A stretch of DNA of 64,000 nt from Geminicoccaceae bacterium. GTDB taxonomy: Bacteria > Pseudomonadota > Alphaproteobacteria > Geminicoccales > Geminicoccaceae. Below the pieces are notes generated by a model, which made no database searches, was not told where the DNA came from, and saw only the letters and a list, made by a program, of their open reading frames with translations. The stretch covers positions 1-64,000 of the forward strand of contig JANQPX010000068.1 of the NCBI GenBank assembly GCA_028285265.1, given 5' to 3'. Position numbers and translations under genes: made by a program. Positions 26,982 through 34,577 of this stretch are shown piece by piece; within the stretch, counting starts at the first letter, position 1; each line of letters starts with the position of its first letter.

Positions 26982-27014
26982 ACGGTGCGGAAACGGTGCG
27001 GAAACGGTGCGGAA
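26982..27014 (+). repeat. Three perfect 11-bp tandem repeats at the integrase start
   Basis: The unit ACGGTGCGGAA occurs three times in a row without mismatch. Each unit contains a GTG, and because 11 is not a multiple of three, each GTG opens a different frame; the third (27007) opens the integrase frame. May be an integrase arm site or a slippage-prone switch. Confidence 0.8.
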
Positions 27015-28209
27015 AACAGAAAACGGTCTTCAGCCAAGAAAACTCACCGAAGCGAACGTGCGTGGTCTACCGCCATCACCAGGGCGAGGATATGTCGTTC
27101 GCGATACCGAGCTGAAAGGCTTCATTGTCATCGTCAACAAGAAGTCTTCGTCGTGGGGGGTACAGCGTGACCTGTGGCAAGGTCCTCGCGGCCACCGACG
27201 TTTTGTCCGAAGTGTACGATATACGATCGGCCGTGTTGGGATTATGCCGCTGCGTGTAGCTCGCGAGATGGCACTCGAAGCAATCCATCAGATCCAGCAG
27301 GGTATCGATCCGAACAAACCTGACGTGACGACCACCCTGACGCTTAAAGATTTGTGGAAAGAATACGAAGAAAACCTGCATGCACGAGGAAGGGCGCCAC
27401 GCTCGATAGCTGATTTCGTTTACAACCTGCGCTACTTCAAAGACTGGGTGGATTTGACGCTCGAAGAGATCGCATCAAACCGTATTGCGGTTCGTGAAAG
27501 GCACAAAAAGCTCACGCGTGAGAACGGCCCATATGCAGCCAATCGTGCCATGCGCGCTCTCAGAGCAGCCTACAATCTCGCTCTGAGGGTAGACGACAGC
27601 CTGCCAGCCAATCCTGTTATTGCTGTTACGTTCAACCGTGAAAAGCGACGTAATGAATCCTTAGGCCCGGATGGCCTCCCGGATTGGTGGCGAAAGATTG
27701 AAGCGCTCGACAACCCAATCCGACGTGATCTCCACAAATTCTTGCTGCTCACAGGCATGAGGCGAACGGCAGCGATCACGGCTCGATGGGAAAATGTCGA
27801 CTGGAAGCGCGGTCTCCTCTTCGTGCCGAATCCTAAGGGTGGAGAAGAGCGGGCATTCTCCTTGCCACTTAGCGGATACCTGGTCGAGCTGTTGAGCGAA
27901 CGTCAAAGGGAGAATGAGCTACCCTTTGAAGGTTCGCCTTGGGTATGGCCGGCAATCAGCAAATCAGGTCACATCACGGAGCCAAAAGAAAACAAGCGCG
28001 GTCTGCCACCTCCACATGTTCTGCGTCATAGCTATGCCACCCTTGCCAAAGGAGCTGGCCTCAATGAGATGGATATCGCGCTTCTCATGAACCATAAGCT
28101 GCCAGGTGTTACTGCAGGATACATTCATGAGACTTCGCTCATCGAACACTTGAAGGCGTGCCAGGAGAAAGTGACCGCGCATATCCTGAAGCAGATAGGG
28201 AATGACTGA
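27007..28209 (+). CDS. Tyrosine recombinase (island integrase)
   Basis: 400 aa. Residues 1-95 form the N-terminal arm-binding domain of tRNA-site island integrases (LTEANVRGLPP...ELKGFIVIVNKKSSSWGV), 105-205 the SAM-like core-binding domain and 225-395 the catalytic domain. The catalytic set is complete: Arg252 or Arg253 (LLTGMRRTAA), His337-x-x-Arg340-His341 (HVLRHSYATLA), and the nucleophile Tyr372 in TAGYIHET. It catalyses integration and excision of the element at a tRNA gene; the tRNA-Arg fragment beside it supports this. The start is uncertain: GTG at 27007 lies inside an 11-bp repeat and the next internal Met is far downstream. It appears intact. Confidence 0.92.
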   Translation: MRKTENGLQPRKLTEANVRGLPPSPGRGYVVRDTELKGFIVIVNKKSSSWGVQRDLWQGPRGHRRFVRSVRYTIGRVGIMPLRVAREMALEAIHQIQQGIDPNKPDVTTTLTLKDLWKEYEENLHARGRAPRSIADFVYNLRYFKDWVDLTLEEIASNRIAVRERHKKLTRENGPYAANRAMRALRAAYNLALRVDDSLPANPVIAVTFNREKRRNESLGPDGLPDWWRKIEALDNPIRRDLHKFLLLTGMRRTAAITARWENVDWKRGLLFVPNPKGGEERAFSLPLSGYLVELLSERQRENELPFEGSPWVWPAISKSGHITEPKENKRGLPPPHVLRHSYATLAKGAGLNEMDIALLMNHKLPGVTAGYIHETSLIEHLKACQEKVTAHILKQIGND

Positions 28210-28383
28210 TCACCGTTGGCAAGCCCAATCCTCGAATATGCAAGCACCATGAGAATCGGCGACATTCAGAATCAGATCATTGCATCGATCTGCGCACGCA
28301 AGCCTCGGCTATCGAGAGTGGACAGCCAGCTCGAACAGAGGGTGATGTGTTCGAACTGGCTCACTATCACGGCAAGACTCAGC

Positions 28384-28833
28384 CTAGTGGGACCTGATTA
28401 AGAAAGGATTTCCTGATCCGTTCGGCAGTTGTAGGTCGATACAGCGCTGAACCACGCCCTCAGAGACACGACGGAAAAGATCGCTCTCGCGAAAGCGTCC
28501 TTGACGGTTCTTTGAAAAGGTCGATTGATCCGGAACCCTGCCGCCCAGATCCAGTCGACAGAACCATCGAAAGGCCAAATTCAGATGAACATCCTCGCAC
28601 AGGCGGCGCCCAGAACGGATCCTATAGCAGTAGCCGATGATTAGCATGCGGATCATGAGTTCCGGATCCACTGATAGCCGACCGATCCAGCTATAGAAGG
28701 GCTTCAGCTCCTGACGAACACTCTCGAGATCGACAAAGACATCGGTCTGCCGCAGCAGGTGATTGCGAGGGACATGATCGTCGAGGCGAAAATCGTAGAA
28801 CAATTGCTCAGGCTCGGCCTGGCTGCCCATCAT
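28384..28833 (-). mobile_element. IS1182-type transposase, N-terminal fragment
   Basis: The frame starts MMGSQAEPEQLFYDFRLDDH and contains DPELMIRMLIIGYCYRIRSG, RRLCEDVHLNLAFRWFCRLD and VPDQSTFSKNRQGRFRESDL, which is the DUF772 N-terminal domain of IS1182-type (IS5-related) transposases. After about residue 140 it runs into a stop and the DDE catalytic part (normally 300 more residues) is missing. A truncated, inactive copy, next to the integrase. Confidence 0.88.
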
Positions 28834-29002
28834 CGCACTGCTCTCCAAGACCAAATCTCAAGCTGTACGAATCACGTCGCCAACGATTAGTCAACGACCA
28901 CCTGTTTCATCAGTATCGGACCCACTCCTGAATCAAGGCTTGTTCGTTTAGATGGCCAAAAATGAACCTGTTGCTTCGGCGAAACTTTCACCAATGTCGT
29001 TT

Positions 29003-29040
29003 CTGGTTGATTGTCAACTGGTTGATTGTCAACTGGTTGA
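29003..29040. repeat. 15-bp tandem repeat (2.5 copies)
   Basis: CTGGTTGATTGTCAA occurs twice exactly and then starts a third time. Each copy includes the small dyad TTGA-TTG-TCAA. It lies 12 bases past the 3' end of the TetR gene. Role unknown; may affect transcript termination or be a protein-binding array. Confidence 0.75.
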
Positions 29041-29051
29041 CACCATTGGAT

Positions 29052-29663
29052 CTAGCTGTCGGGCCAGGCCTTTAGGACGCGATCGACATAGCCCTGAAGT
29101 GCTTCGTGATCGGCGCTGCCGCGAGCCAGAATAACCATGCCGTTGACGGCGCCTGTGATGTAGCGGGCCAGGCCCTCGGCATCCGCCTCGCTGAGTTGTT
29201 TCTCTCTGAGACCATGGTCGATCACGGTCTGAATCACCTGCTCAAAGCGGAGGTTCGCCGCTGTAAGTGCGTCATCGAGCGCCGCATCGGTGCCCATCAG
29301 CTCAAGCGTTGCCTGACAGCGGAGGCAGCCCGGCGGCGCTTGCCGCCCCGCCAGCCGTTCAGCCGATGCCAGGAGGAGACGCCGCACGACCTCACGCGCG
29401 CACGCCTCTTCGGCCAGGACGGACTTGGCCCGAGCGGCAAAACGCGCGCCATATAGATCCAGCGCCTTTAGGAAGAGGGCGCGCTTATCGCCGAACGTCT
29501 TGTAGAGGCTGGCGCGCGAAGCGCCCGTTCGCGCCACGAGATCGTCCAGCGATGTGGCGTGATAGCCCTTCTCCCAAAACGTCATCATGGCGGTCTCGAG
29601 AGCGTCGTCAGCGACGAAGCCCTTGGGCCGCCCGCGGCCTGCTTTGCTGAGTCTCATTGACAT
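29052..29663 (-). CDS. TetR/AcrR family repressor
   Basis: 203 aa. The N-terminal HTH is clear (about residues 15-60: ALETAMMTFWEKGYHATSLD, DLVARTGASRASLYKTFGDK). The C-terminal helical domain has two Cys (PGCLRCQATLELMG, about 112-125), as seen in YcdC/TetR_C-type proteins that respond to electrophiles or small organics. Two near-identical 14-bp dyads lie between this gene and the divergent hydrolase operon, the first overlapping this gene's own start, so it most likely represses both. ATG at 29663 or 29657; no strong ribosome site. Confidence 0.88.
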   Translation of the reverse strand: MSMRLSKAGRGRPKGFVADDALETAMMTFWEKGYHATSLDDLVARTGASRASLYKTFGDKRALFLKALDLYGARFAARAKSVLAEEACAREVVRRLLLASAERLAGRQAPPGCLRCQATLELMGTDAALDDALTAANLRFEQVIQTVIDHGLREKQLSEADAEGLARYITGAVNGMVILARGSADHEALQGYVDRVLKAWPDS

Positions 29664-29666
29664 TTT

Positions 29667-29680
29667 AGACTAGACAGTCT
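29667..29680. promoter_or_regulatory. TetR operator, copy 1
   Basis: AGACTAGACAGTCT, a 5-bp-arm dyad (AGACT/AGTCT) just upstream of the TetR start codon. It is matched 32 bases further by a second copy that differs in one spacer base. Spacing of about three helical turns suits cooperative binding. Confidence 0.7.
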
Positions 29681-29698
29681 TAAAAGAGCATCATATAA

Positions 29699-29712
29699 AG
29701 ACTATACAGTCT
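29699..29712. promoter_or_regulatory. TetR operator, copy 2
   Basis: AGACTATACAGTCT, the second dyad, followed at once by TATATAAC, which may be the -10 region for the hydrolase operon. Binding here would block that promoter. Confidence 0.7.
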
Positions 29713-29862
29713 ATATAACACCTCGCCGTGGTGCGCAAGCGAAGACAAGGTCAGCGCATAGGGGTCGACACCCACGACCGGTCCCGACCGGCCCCGATCG
29801 TTATCGCTGGAAACGGCGCCGCTTCCTCGGCCCTTATGAACCACGAATAGGAGGGACATCTG

Positions 29863-30837
29863 GTGAAACATTGTCAACCGATCGCCTTTGCAGTCCTGGC
29901 CCTTTGCTGGACCGGACAGGTCTACGGCGATGCGGCGCAAGGTGCGGCGTCTTTGCCGGCGGAGAAGAGGATCGTCGAGACCGCATCAGCGACCATCGCC
30001 TATGTCGAGACCGGCGATCCGGACGGTCGTGCATTGGTCTTCGTGCATGGGTTGCCGTTCTCGTCCTTCATCTGGCGCGACGTCATGCCCGCGATCGAAG
30101 CCGAAGGGTATCGTTCCATTGCGGTCGACCTGGTCGGCTTCGGCGACTCCTCGGGAGAGGGCTACGGCGTCCTCGATCAGGTGAACCATCTCGACTCCTT
30201 CATCGATGCACTCGCGCTGGATCACGTGACGTTCATGACCCATGACTGGGGGGCGGGCATCGCCTTGATCTGGGCATCGCAGAACCGAGATCGCGTTGCT
30301 GGCTTCGCTACGATGGAAGGAGCGATGCCGCCGATCTACCCGCGGCCGGCCTATGATGAGATGCCGGATCGCATTGCCAATATGTTCCGCTCGATGCGCG
30401 AGGACGAGGCCGAGACGAACGTTCTTGAGAATAACCTCTGGCTTGAGACTATCATGCCAAGCATGACCGGCGAGCCGTTACCCGAAGCTGTTGTGGCGGA
30501 ATACCATCGCCCGTTTCCCGATGCCGAAAGCCGGCGGCCTCTGCTGGAGATGAGCCGGAGCCTGCCGATCGGCGGCGAGCCCACTGATGTCACTGCCGCC
30601 TACTCGGATGCCGTCGCCTGGTGGACCGAAAGTGCGACACCAAAGCTGATCCTCTATGCCGAGCCGGGACGTCTGCTGCGCCGGGAGCAGGCCGAATGGA
30701 GCGCCGAAAATGCAGTAAACGTGACGGTTAGCAGGATCGGCGAAGGGAACCACGCCGTTCAAGAGGAAAACCCTGCTGCCGTCGCCGCCGGTCTTGACAG
30801 ATGGCTGGCAACGCTCGGCGAGCCAGTTGGCAACTGA
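29863..30837 (+). CDS. Exported alpha/beta hydrolase, haloalkane dehalogenase-like
   Basis: 324 aa from GTG at 29863 with a strong AGGAGG eight bases upstream. A signal peptide is visible (residues 1-22, FAVLALCWTGQVYG). The hydrolase fold follows: oxyanion HGLPFSSFIWRDV (about 62), nucleophile elbow MTHDWGAGIAL with Asp128 as in haloalkane dehalogenases and epoxide hydrolases, and catalytic His297 in GEGNHAVQEE. An Asp nucleophile rather than Ser points to C-halogen or ester/epoxide cleavage; periplasmic forms are unusual because dehalogenases are mostly cytoplasmic. First gene of a likely operon with the cupin and an exported protein, under the divergent TetR. Confidence 0.8.
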   Translation: MKHCQPIAFAVLALCWTGQVYGDAAQGAASLPAEKRIVETASATIAYVETGDPDGRALVFVHGLPFSSFIWRDVMPAIEAEGYRSIAVDLVGFGDSSGEGYGVLDQVNHLDSFIDALALDHVTFMTHDWGAGIALIWASQNRDRVAGFATMEGAMPPIYPRPAYDEMPDRIANMFRSMREDEAETNVLENNLWLETIMPSMTGEPLPEAVVAEYHRPFPDAESRRPLLEMSRSLPIGGEPTDVTAAYSDAVAWWTESATPKLILYAEPGRLLRREQAEWSAENAVNVTVSRIGEGNHAVQEENPAAVAAGLDRWLATLGEPVGN

Positions 30838-30861
30838 TTCATGAGCAGCGAAGGAACGATT

Positions 30862-31302
30862 ATGAAACTGCTAATCCTGGCCGTGCTAGCGCTCACCTTT
30901 TCCACGCAGGTCACTGTGGCGCAGGAGCCGACCCACGCCATCGATCTTGATGGCCTGATTTACCGGAAAAGTGCCATCAGCGCCTTGATCGAGACGGCGG
31001 TGGTTTACGGTGACAGGTCGAAGGAGGGGCTTTACACCACCCATGCCCGGGTCAAGGCTGGTGCCGTCGTGCCGCCGCACACCCATCCCAACACGCTGAC
31101 CACGGTGGTCACGTCGGGGACGGCCTATGTCGGCACGGGCGAGGTGTTCGACGAGAGCAGGCTCAAGGCGTACCCGTCCGGATCGTTCTTCATCACGCCA
31201 GCGGGCTCGCCGCATTTCATCATGGCCAAGGACGGCGACTTCTCGATCCTCGACCACGGTTCGGGGCCATCGTCAACCGAGCTGATCGACCGGTCGAACT
31301 GA
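30862..31302 (+). CDS. Exported cupin-domain protein
   Basis: 146 aa from ATG at 30862 (AAGGA seven bases upstream), chosen over the ATG at 30841 because the signal peptide MKLLILAVLALTFSTQVTVA begins here. The body is a single cupin barrel: motif 1 VVPPHTHPNTLTTVVTSGTA with two His, motif 2 GSFFITPAGSPHFIMAKDGD with one His. Small periplasmic cupins of this type bind a metal and may act on or buffer small molecules. It starts 25 bases after the hydrolase stop and is surely co-transcribed. Specific substrate unknown. Confidence 0.8.
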   Translation: MKLLILAVLALTFSTQVTVAQEPTHAIDLDGLIYRKSAISALIETAVVYGDRSKEGLYTTHARVKAGAVVPPHTHPNTLTTVVTSGTAYVGTGEVFDESRLKAYPSGSFFITPAGSPHFIMAKDGDFSILDHGSGPSSTELIDRSN

Positions 31303-31318
31303 CCGCGCCAGCCGATAG

Positions 31319-31333
31319 GCGCCCTCCGGGCGC
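31319..31333 (+). terminator. GC-rich hairpin after the cupin gene
   Basis: GCGCCC-TCC-GGGCGC forms a tight 6-bp stem 17 bases beyond the cupin stop. No T-run follows, so it may slow or process the transcript before the next gene at 31364 rather than end it. Confidence 0.35.
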
Positions 31334-31363
31334 GCTTACCGACCTCTTCTCCGGAGCCTCCTT

Positions 31364-32245
31364 ATGCCTTTCAGGACCATGATTCCACCCTTCGCGGCGT
31401 CCATCGCCCTATCCGCCGCCCATGTCCTCGCCGAACCATCACCGCCGCTGGCATTCGAGACCGCGCTCGACGTGGCGACCGGGGAACGGCGTATCGAGCG
31501 GATCGCGGTGTTGCGAGACGGCGAGACGCATACCTATGGTCCGGACAAATGGGTGACGCCGACGGTCGCAGGCTACGCCCAGGCGCCGGCCCGCATCGTT
31601 GTCGCCTTGGGCACGCCCGGTCATCCGACATTGCCGGCCGGATTGCAGAGCGAGACCGGCGCCGATCTCCCGGCTACGCCTGAAGGTGCTGGTCGCTTGG
31701 CCGTTCTGACCGACGATGTCGTCAATTCCGTCCTGCTCAATATCGCCGAAGACAGGGAGGGACTCATCCTCGATTTCGATGGCGGTCTCATCAATGGTCC
31801 CGGCGCCGACTTGGTCATCGCGGAATTGAGCCTCCCCGCCGGTGGCATTTCAGCAGCCTGTCCGGGCGTCGAAGCGCCAGGGGCCGACGCCATGATCGTC
31901 GGCATTCCGGGTGGCGCTCTCCTGGAAATTCCATCCGGCAGCTTTTCCGACTTTGGTCCGGTCGGAACGTTGGTCAATCACGGCAATCTCGAATTGGGCG
32001 AGGCGGACGTCCGTCTGGAATCGCTCGATGCCATCACCGGCGCCGAGATGCGTCCGTTGGCGGTGGTCAGTTATTTCAAGACCCATGTGGTCACTGTCGA
32101 CCTGTCGGATCTGGACATCGAACCGGGCGGATCGGTGAACAGGGTGACGCTGAGGTCGACCGGCGCTGAAGTCGAGACGGAAGAGGGGCCGCGCCTCTGC
32201 TGGACGTCCGATCCGGCATTCGTCGCCGGTCTACCGGCAGGCTAA
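31364..32245 (+). CDS. Exported protein of unknown function (third gene of hydrolase operon)
   Basis: 293 aa, ATG with GGAG at 31353-31356. Residues 1-23 look like a signal peptide (MIPPFAASIALSAAHVLA). The rest is beta-rich and acidic with no membrane span; LILDFDGGLINGPGADLVIA and VVTVDLSDLDIEPGGSVNRV are typical of secreted beta-sandwich proteins, and there are two Cys (about 170 and 283) that could pair. I do not recognise the family. It follows the cupin by 61 bases on the same strand. Confidence 0.65.
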   Translation: MPFRTMIPPFAASIALSAAHVLAEPSPPLAFETALDVATGERRIERIAVLRDGETHTYGPDKWVTPTVAGYAQAPARIVVALGTPGHPTLPAGLQSETGADLPATPEGAGRLAVLTDDVVNSVLLNIAEDREGLILDFDGGLINGPGADLVIAELSLPAGGISAACPGVEAPGADAMIVGIPGGALLEIPSGSFSDFGPVGTLVNHGNLELGEADVRLESLDAITGAEMRPLAVVSYFKTHVVTVDLSDLDIEPGGSVNRVTLRSTGAEVETEEGPRLCWTSDPAFVAGLPAG

Positions 32246-32326
32246 ATGGCTGTAGTTATCGACGATAACAAGCAAGTAGGGCGATGATAAGCTGTCAGGA
32301 TAGTACAAGAGGACGATGAAAATAGC

Positions 32327-33616
32327 ATGACGTCCAAGCCCATCGATCCTTATCCCAGGACATACCCAGCCTTCGTCAGCCTACTGCGCCGTGGCACTTG
32401 TGATCGCGGTGCAATCGGATCTTCCGATCGAGCCGATATTGAGTCTTGGTTGCTGAGCGAGGCTGGCGAAGAGAACGATCTTCTGGCGCTGTTCCAGCAG
32501 TTTGTCTGGCGGCTGGTGGCAAGCGGACAACCGCTTCACCGGGCCAGCATTCATGTCGGCACGCTCCATCCAGAACTCTTGGGCTACGCCTGGAACTGGG
32601 AGCATGACGACGGCTATTGTGATGAGGTCAAGATCGACGAAGCCTCGCTCCAGACCGATGCCTACCGACGAAACCCGTTGTTTCGCGTTATCGAACATGG
32701 TGAGCTGTTTCGCGGTCGGATCGAGACGGACGGACCCGGCGATAGCCCGCTTTTGCGAGATCTTGCGAAAAAGGGCATCACCGACTACGCGGCGATCCCG
32801 TTGCACGCCGTGGGTCGTCATCATAACGCCGCCACCGTGGCGACCAAGCAAGTGGGCGGCTTCCCCGATCGGCAATTCGAGGAGATCGAGCGGCATCTCC
32901 GTTTGCTGGCGCTGCACGTGCAGCGCCATATCGCGCTTCGCATCGCCGAGAACACCCTCACCACTTATCTCGGCCAGGCAGCCGGCAGCCAGGTGTTGAA
33001 GGGTTCGATCAAGCGCGGCTCCGGCGCTCCGATCGATGCCATCATCTGGGCATCGGACCTTCGCGGCTTTACACATCTGGCGGATCGGCTCGACGATCGC
33101 GACATGATCGCTGTGCTCAACGCCTATTTTGAGAGGCTGGCGGGCGCTGTTCTCGATCACGGTGGCGAAGTCCTGAAATTTATCGGCGACGGCCTTCTGG
33201 CGGTCTTTCAGTTCGCCAAGTTCGACAGTCGGCAAGCCGCTGCAAAAGCCGGACTTGCGGCAGCCGAAGCAGCTCTCGCAGGACTTGATGAGCTGAACGC
33301 CGATATGGAGGTACTTTCGGAAATCGCCGGATGGCGACCGCTTCGCACCGGCATCGCACTTCACCTCGGCGAGGTGTTCTTTGGTAATGTCGGCGCACCC
33401 AGACGGTTGGACTTCACGGTTATCGGACGAGCGGTCAATGCCGCAAGCCGTGTCGAGGGGCTGAGCAAATCTCTCGATCGCCCAGTCCTAATTACCAAGG
33501 GCGTCGCCGACCTTCTGGACGTTCCACTCGAGGATCTCGGCCGGCACGAACTAAGGGGCTTTTCGGAGCCGGTCGCGATCTATGCGCCGAAGGCGTTGCT
33601 GTCAATTGCTGTCTGA
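32327..33616 (+). CDS. Class III adenylate cyclase
   Basis: 429 aa, soluble. The C-terminal catalytic domain (about 230-420) makes cyclic AMP from ATP. Metal-binding Asp244 sits in IIWASDLRGFTHLADRL and Asp288 in LKFIGDGLLAVF; Lys284 and the Asp of LDFTVIGRAVNAASRVEGL select adenine over guanine, and the Asn/Arg pair of NAASR stabilises the transition state. All needed residues are present. The N-terminal 220 residues form a GAF-like or unclassified sensor region (YCDEVKIDEASL, ITDYAAIPLHAVGRHHNAAT). It starts 81 bases after the previous gene and may have its own promoter. Confidence 0.9.
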   Translation: MTSKPIDPYPRTYPAFVSLLRRGTCDRGAIGSSDRADIESWLLSEAGEENDLLALFQQFVWRLVASGQPLHRASIHVGTLHPELLGYAWNWEHDDGYCDEVKIDEASLQTDAYRRNPLFRVIEHGELFRGRIETDGPGDSPLLRDLAKKGITDYAAIPLHAVGRHHNAATVATKQVGGFPDRQFEEIERHLRLLALHVQRHIALRIAENTLTTYLGQAAGSQVLKGSIKRGSGAPIDAIIWASDLRGFTHLADRLDDRDMIAVLNAYFERLAGAVLDHGGEVLKFIGDGLLAVFQFAKFDSRQAAAKAGLAAAEAALAGLDELNADMEVLSEIAGWRPLRTGIALHLGEVFFGNVGAPRRLDFTVIGRAVNAASRVEGLSKSLDRPVLITKGVADLLDVPLEDLGRHELRGFSEPVAIYAPKALLSIAV

Positions 33617-34048
33617 GTCAGCTCTGTGGGCCCTTCTGTCGCTAGATATGGCCCAGCTCGTATCCAATCCTGGCAGGGACGCAAAACGACCAGCATTCAC
33701 CCCCCAGACATCGACATAGCAGGAAAAGGCGATCAAAAAGTAGCGATCACCTCTCGATGGGCATGCTCGCTTTGAGCGCCGTTTCAACCCCGCAAGCTGC
33801 TATCGAAGGGCGAGCTTTTCCATCGCAAGTTCACAACGCGATCAGCAACACGATGTCAGGCATTGAACAAGCAATGTCACCCACATAGGCATGAAGAGGA
33901 TGGTTCAGCCTAGAATGAGAAAAATCAAGCATTTCAATGCGATCGACTCTATGGGGGGACAAATGTGGATGCCAGCTATGCCTATCGTTGTCGTCGCGCC
34001 CGCTTCGCAGCGGGCTTGACTACGAAGTCTGCACTCCTGCGGTTCTAT
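33617..34048. other. Gene-free stretch with hairpin
   Basis: About 430 bases between convergent genes. A perfect hairpin GCCCGCT-TCGC-AGCGGGC at 33998-34015 lies 34 bases past the 3' end of the minus-strand membrane gene and may help end its transcript. Otherwise nothing recognisable. Confidence 0.45.
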
Positions 34049-34495
34049 TTATATGTGCGCCGATACCACCTCCGAGTCAGCAGCCGGAAGCCACATGGGG
34101 CCTACGCCGACCAGCAGGAAGAATAGATTAAATCCAGCATTGGATGGATGACCGGACGCGATAGAGCCAAGACTGTCTACCGCAAACCAGAATAGCATAC
34201 CGCTGATGACCGCCTTACGCACGGCGTTGGGCGCAGCATCGTAAACTCGGCCGGTCAGCCCCCAAATCATTGCGCCCCAGCCGATAAGGAATCCGCCGGC
34301 CAGCGCGGACAGAAACTGTGTGGTAGGATGATCGAAACTCTGCGTACCTTCGAACAGGGTCCAGCCAAGAATGTCCATTGTGACCCGAGCTGGTTCGGCA
34401 AATGGCAAGAACGATCCGAGGGCAAAGATCGGACCAAAACTCATAACGAGTATGGCGGTGAACTTCAGCCACTTTCTGTGAAAACTGCGTGTCAT
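34049..34495 (-). CDS. Four-span membrane protein, unknown function
   Basis: 148 aa. Four hydrophobic stretches: about 11-30 (FTAILVMSFGPIFALGSF), 62-83 (FLSALAGGFLIGWGAMIWGL), 93-112 (AVISGMLFWFAVDSLGSI) and 121-138 (GFNLFFLLVGVGPMWLPA). Glycine-rich second helix. No family name can be given. ATG at 34495 with AGGAGG-like bases (reading GAAGGAGGTTTGC) upstream. It precedes the haloalkane dehalogenase gene's 3' end on the same strand, 82 bases apart, so it may be the last gene of that transcript. Confidence 0.65.
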   Translation of the reverse strand: MTRSFHRKWLKFTAILVMSFGPIFALGSFLPFAEPARVTMDILGWTLFEGTQSFDHPTTQFLSALAGGFLIGWGAMIWGLTGRVYDAAPNAVRKAVISGMLFWFAVDSLGSIASGHPSNAGFNLFFLLVGVGPMWLPAADSEVVSAHI

Positions 34496-34577
34496 GCAAA
34501 CCTCCTTCGGTTAGCTCGCCGAAAATCGACTAGCGCGTTTGTCTCCGACAATCGCCGAGCTCGATTGATCTCATCAT

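Noticed and set aside
26982..27014. Possible CRISPR-like array
   Set aside because: The repeats are adjacent 11-mers with no spacers, and no cas gene is present anywhere in the window.
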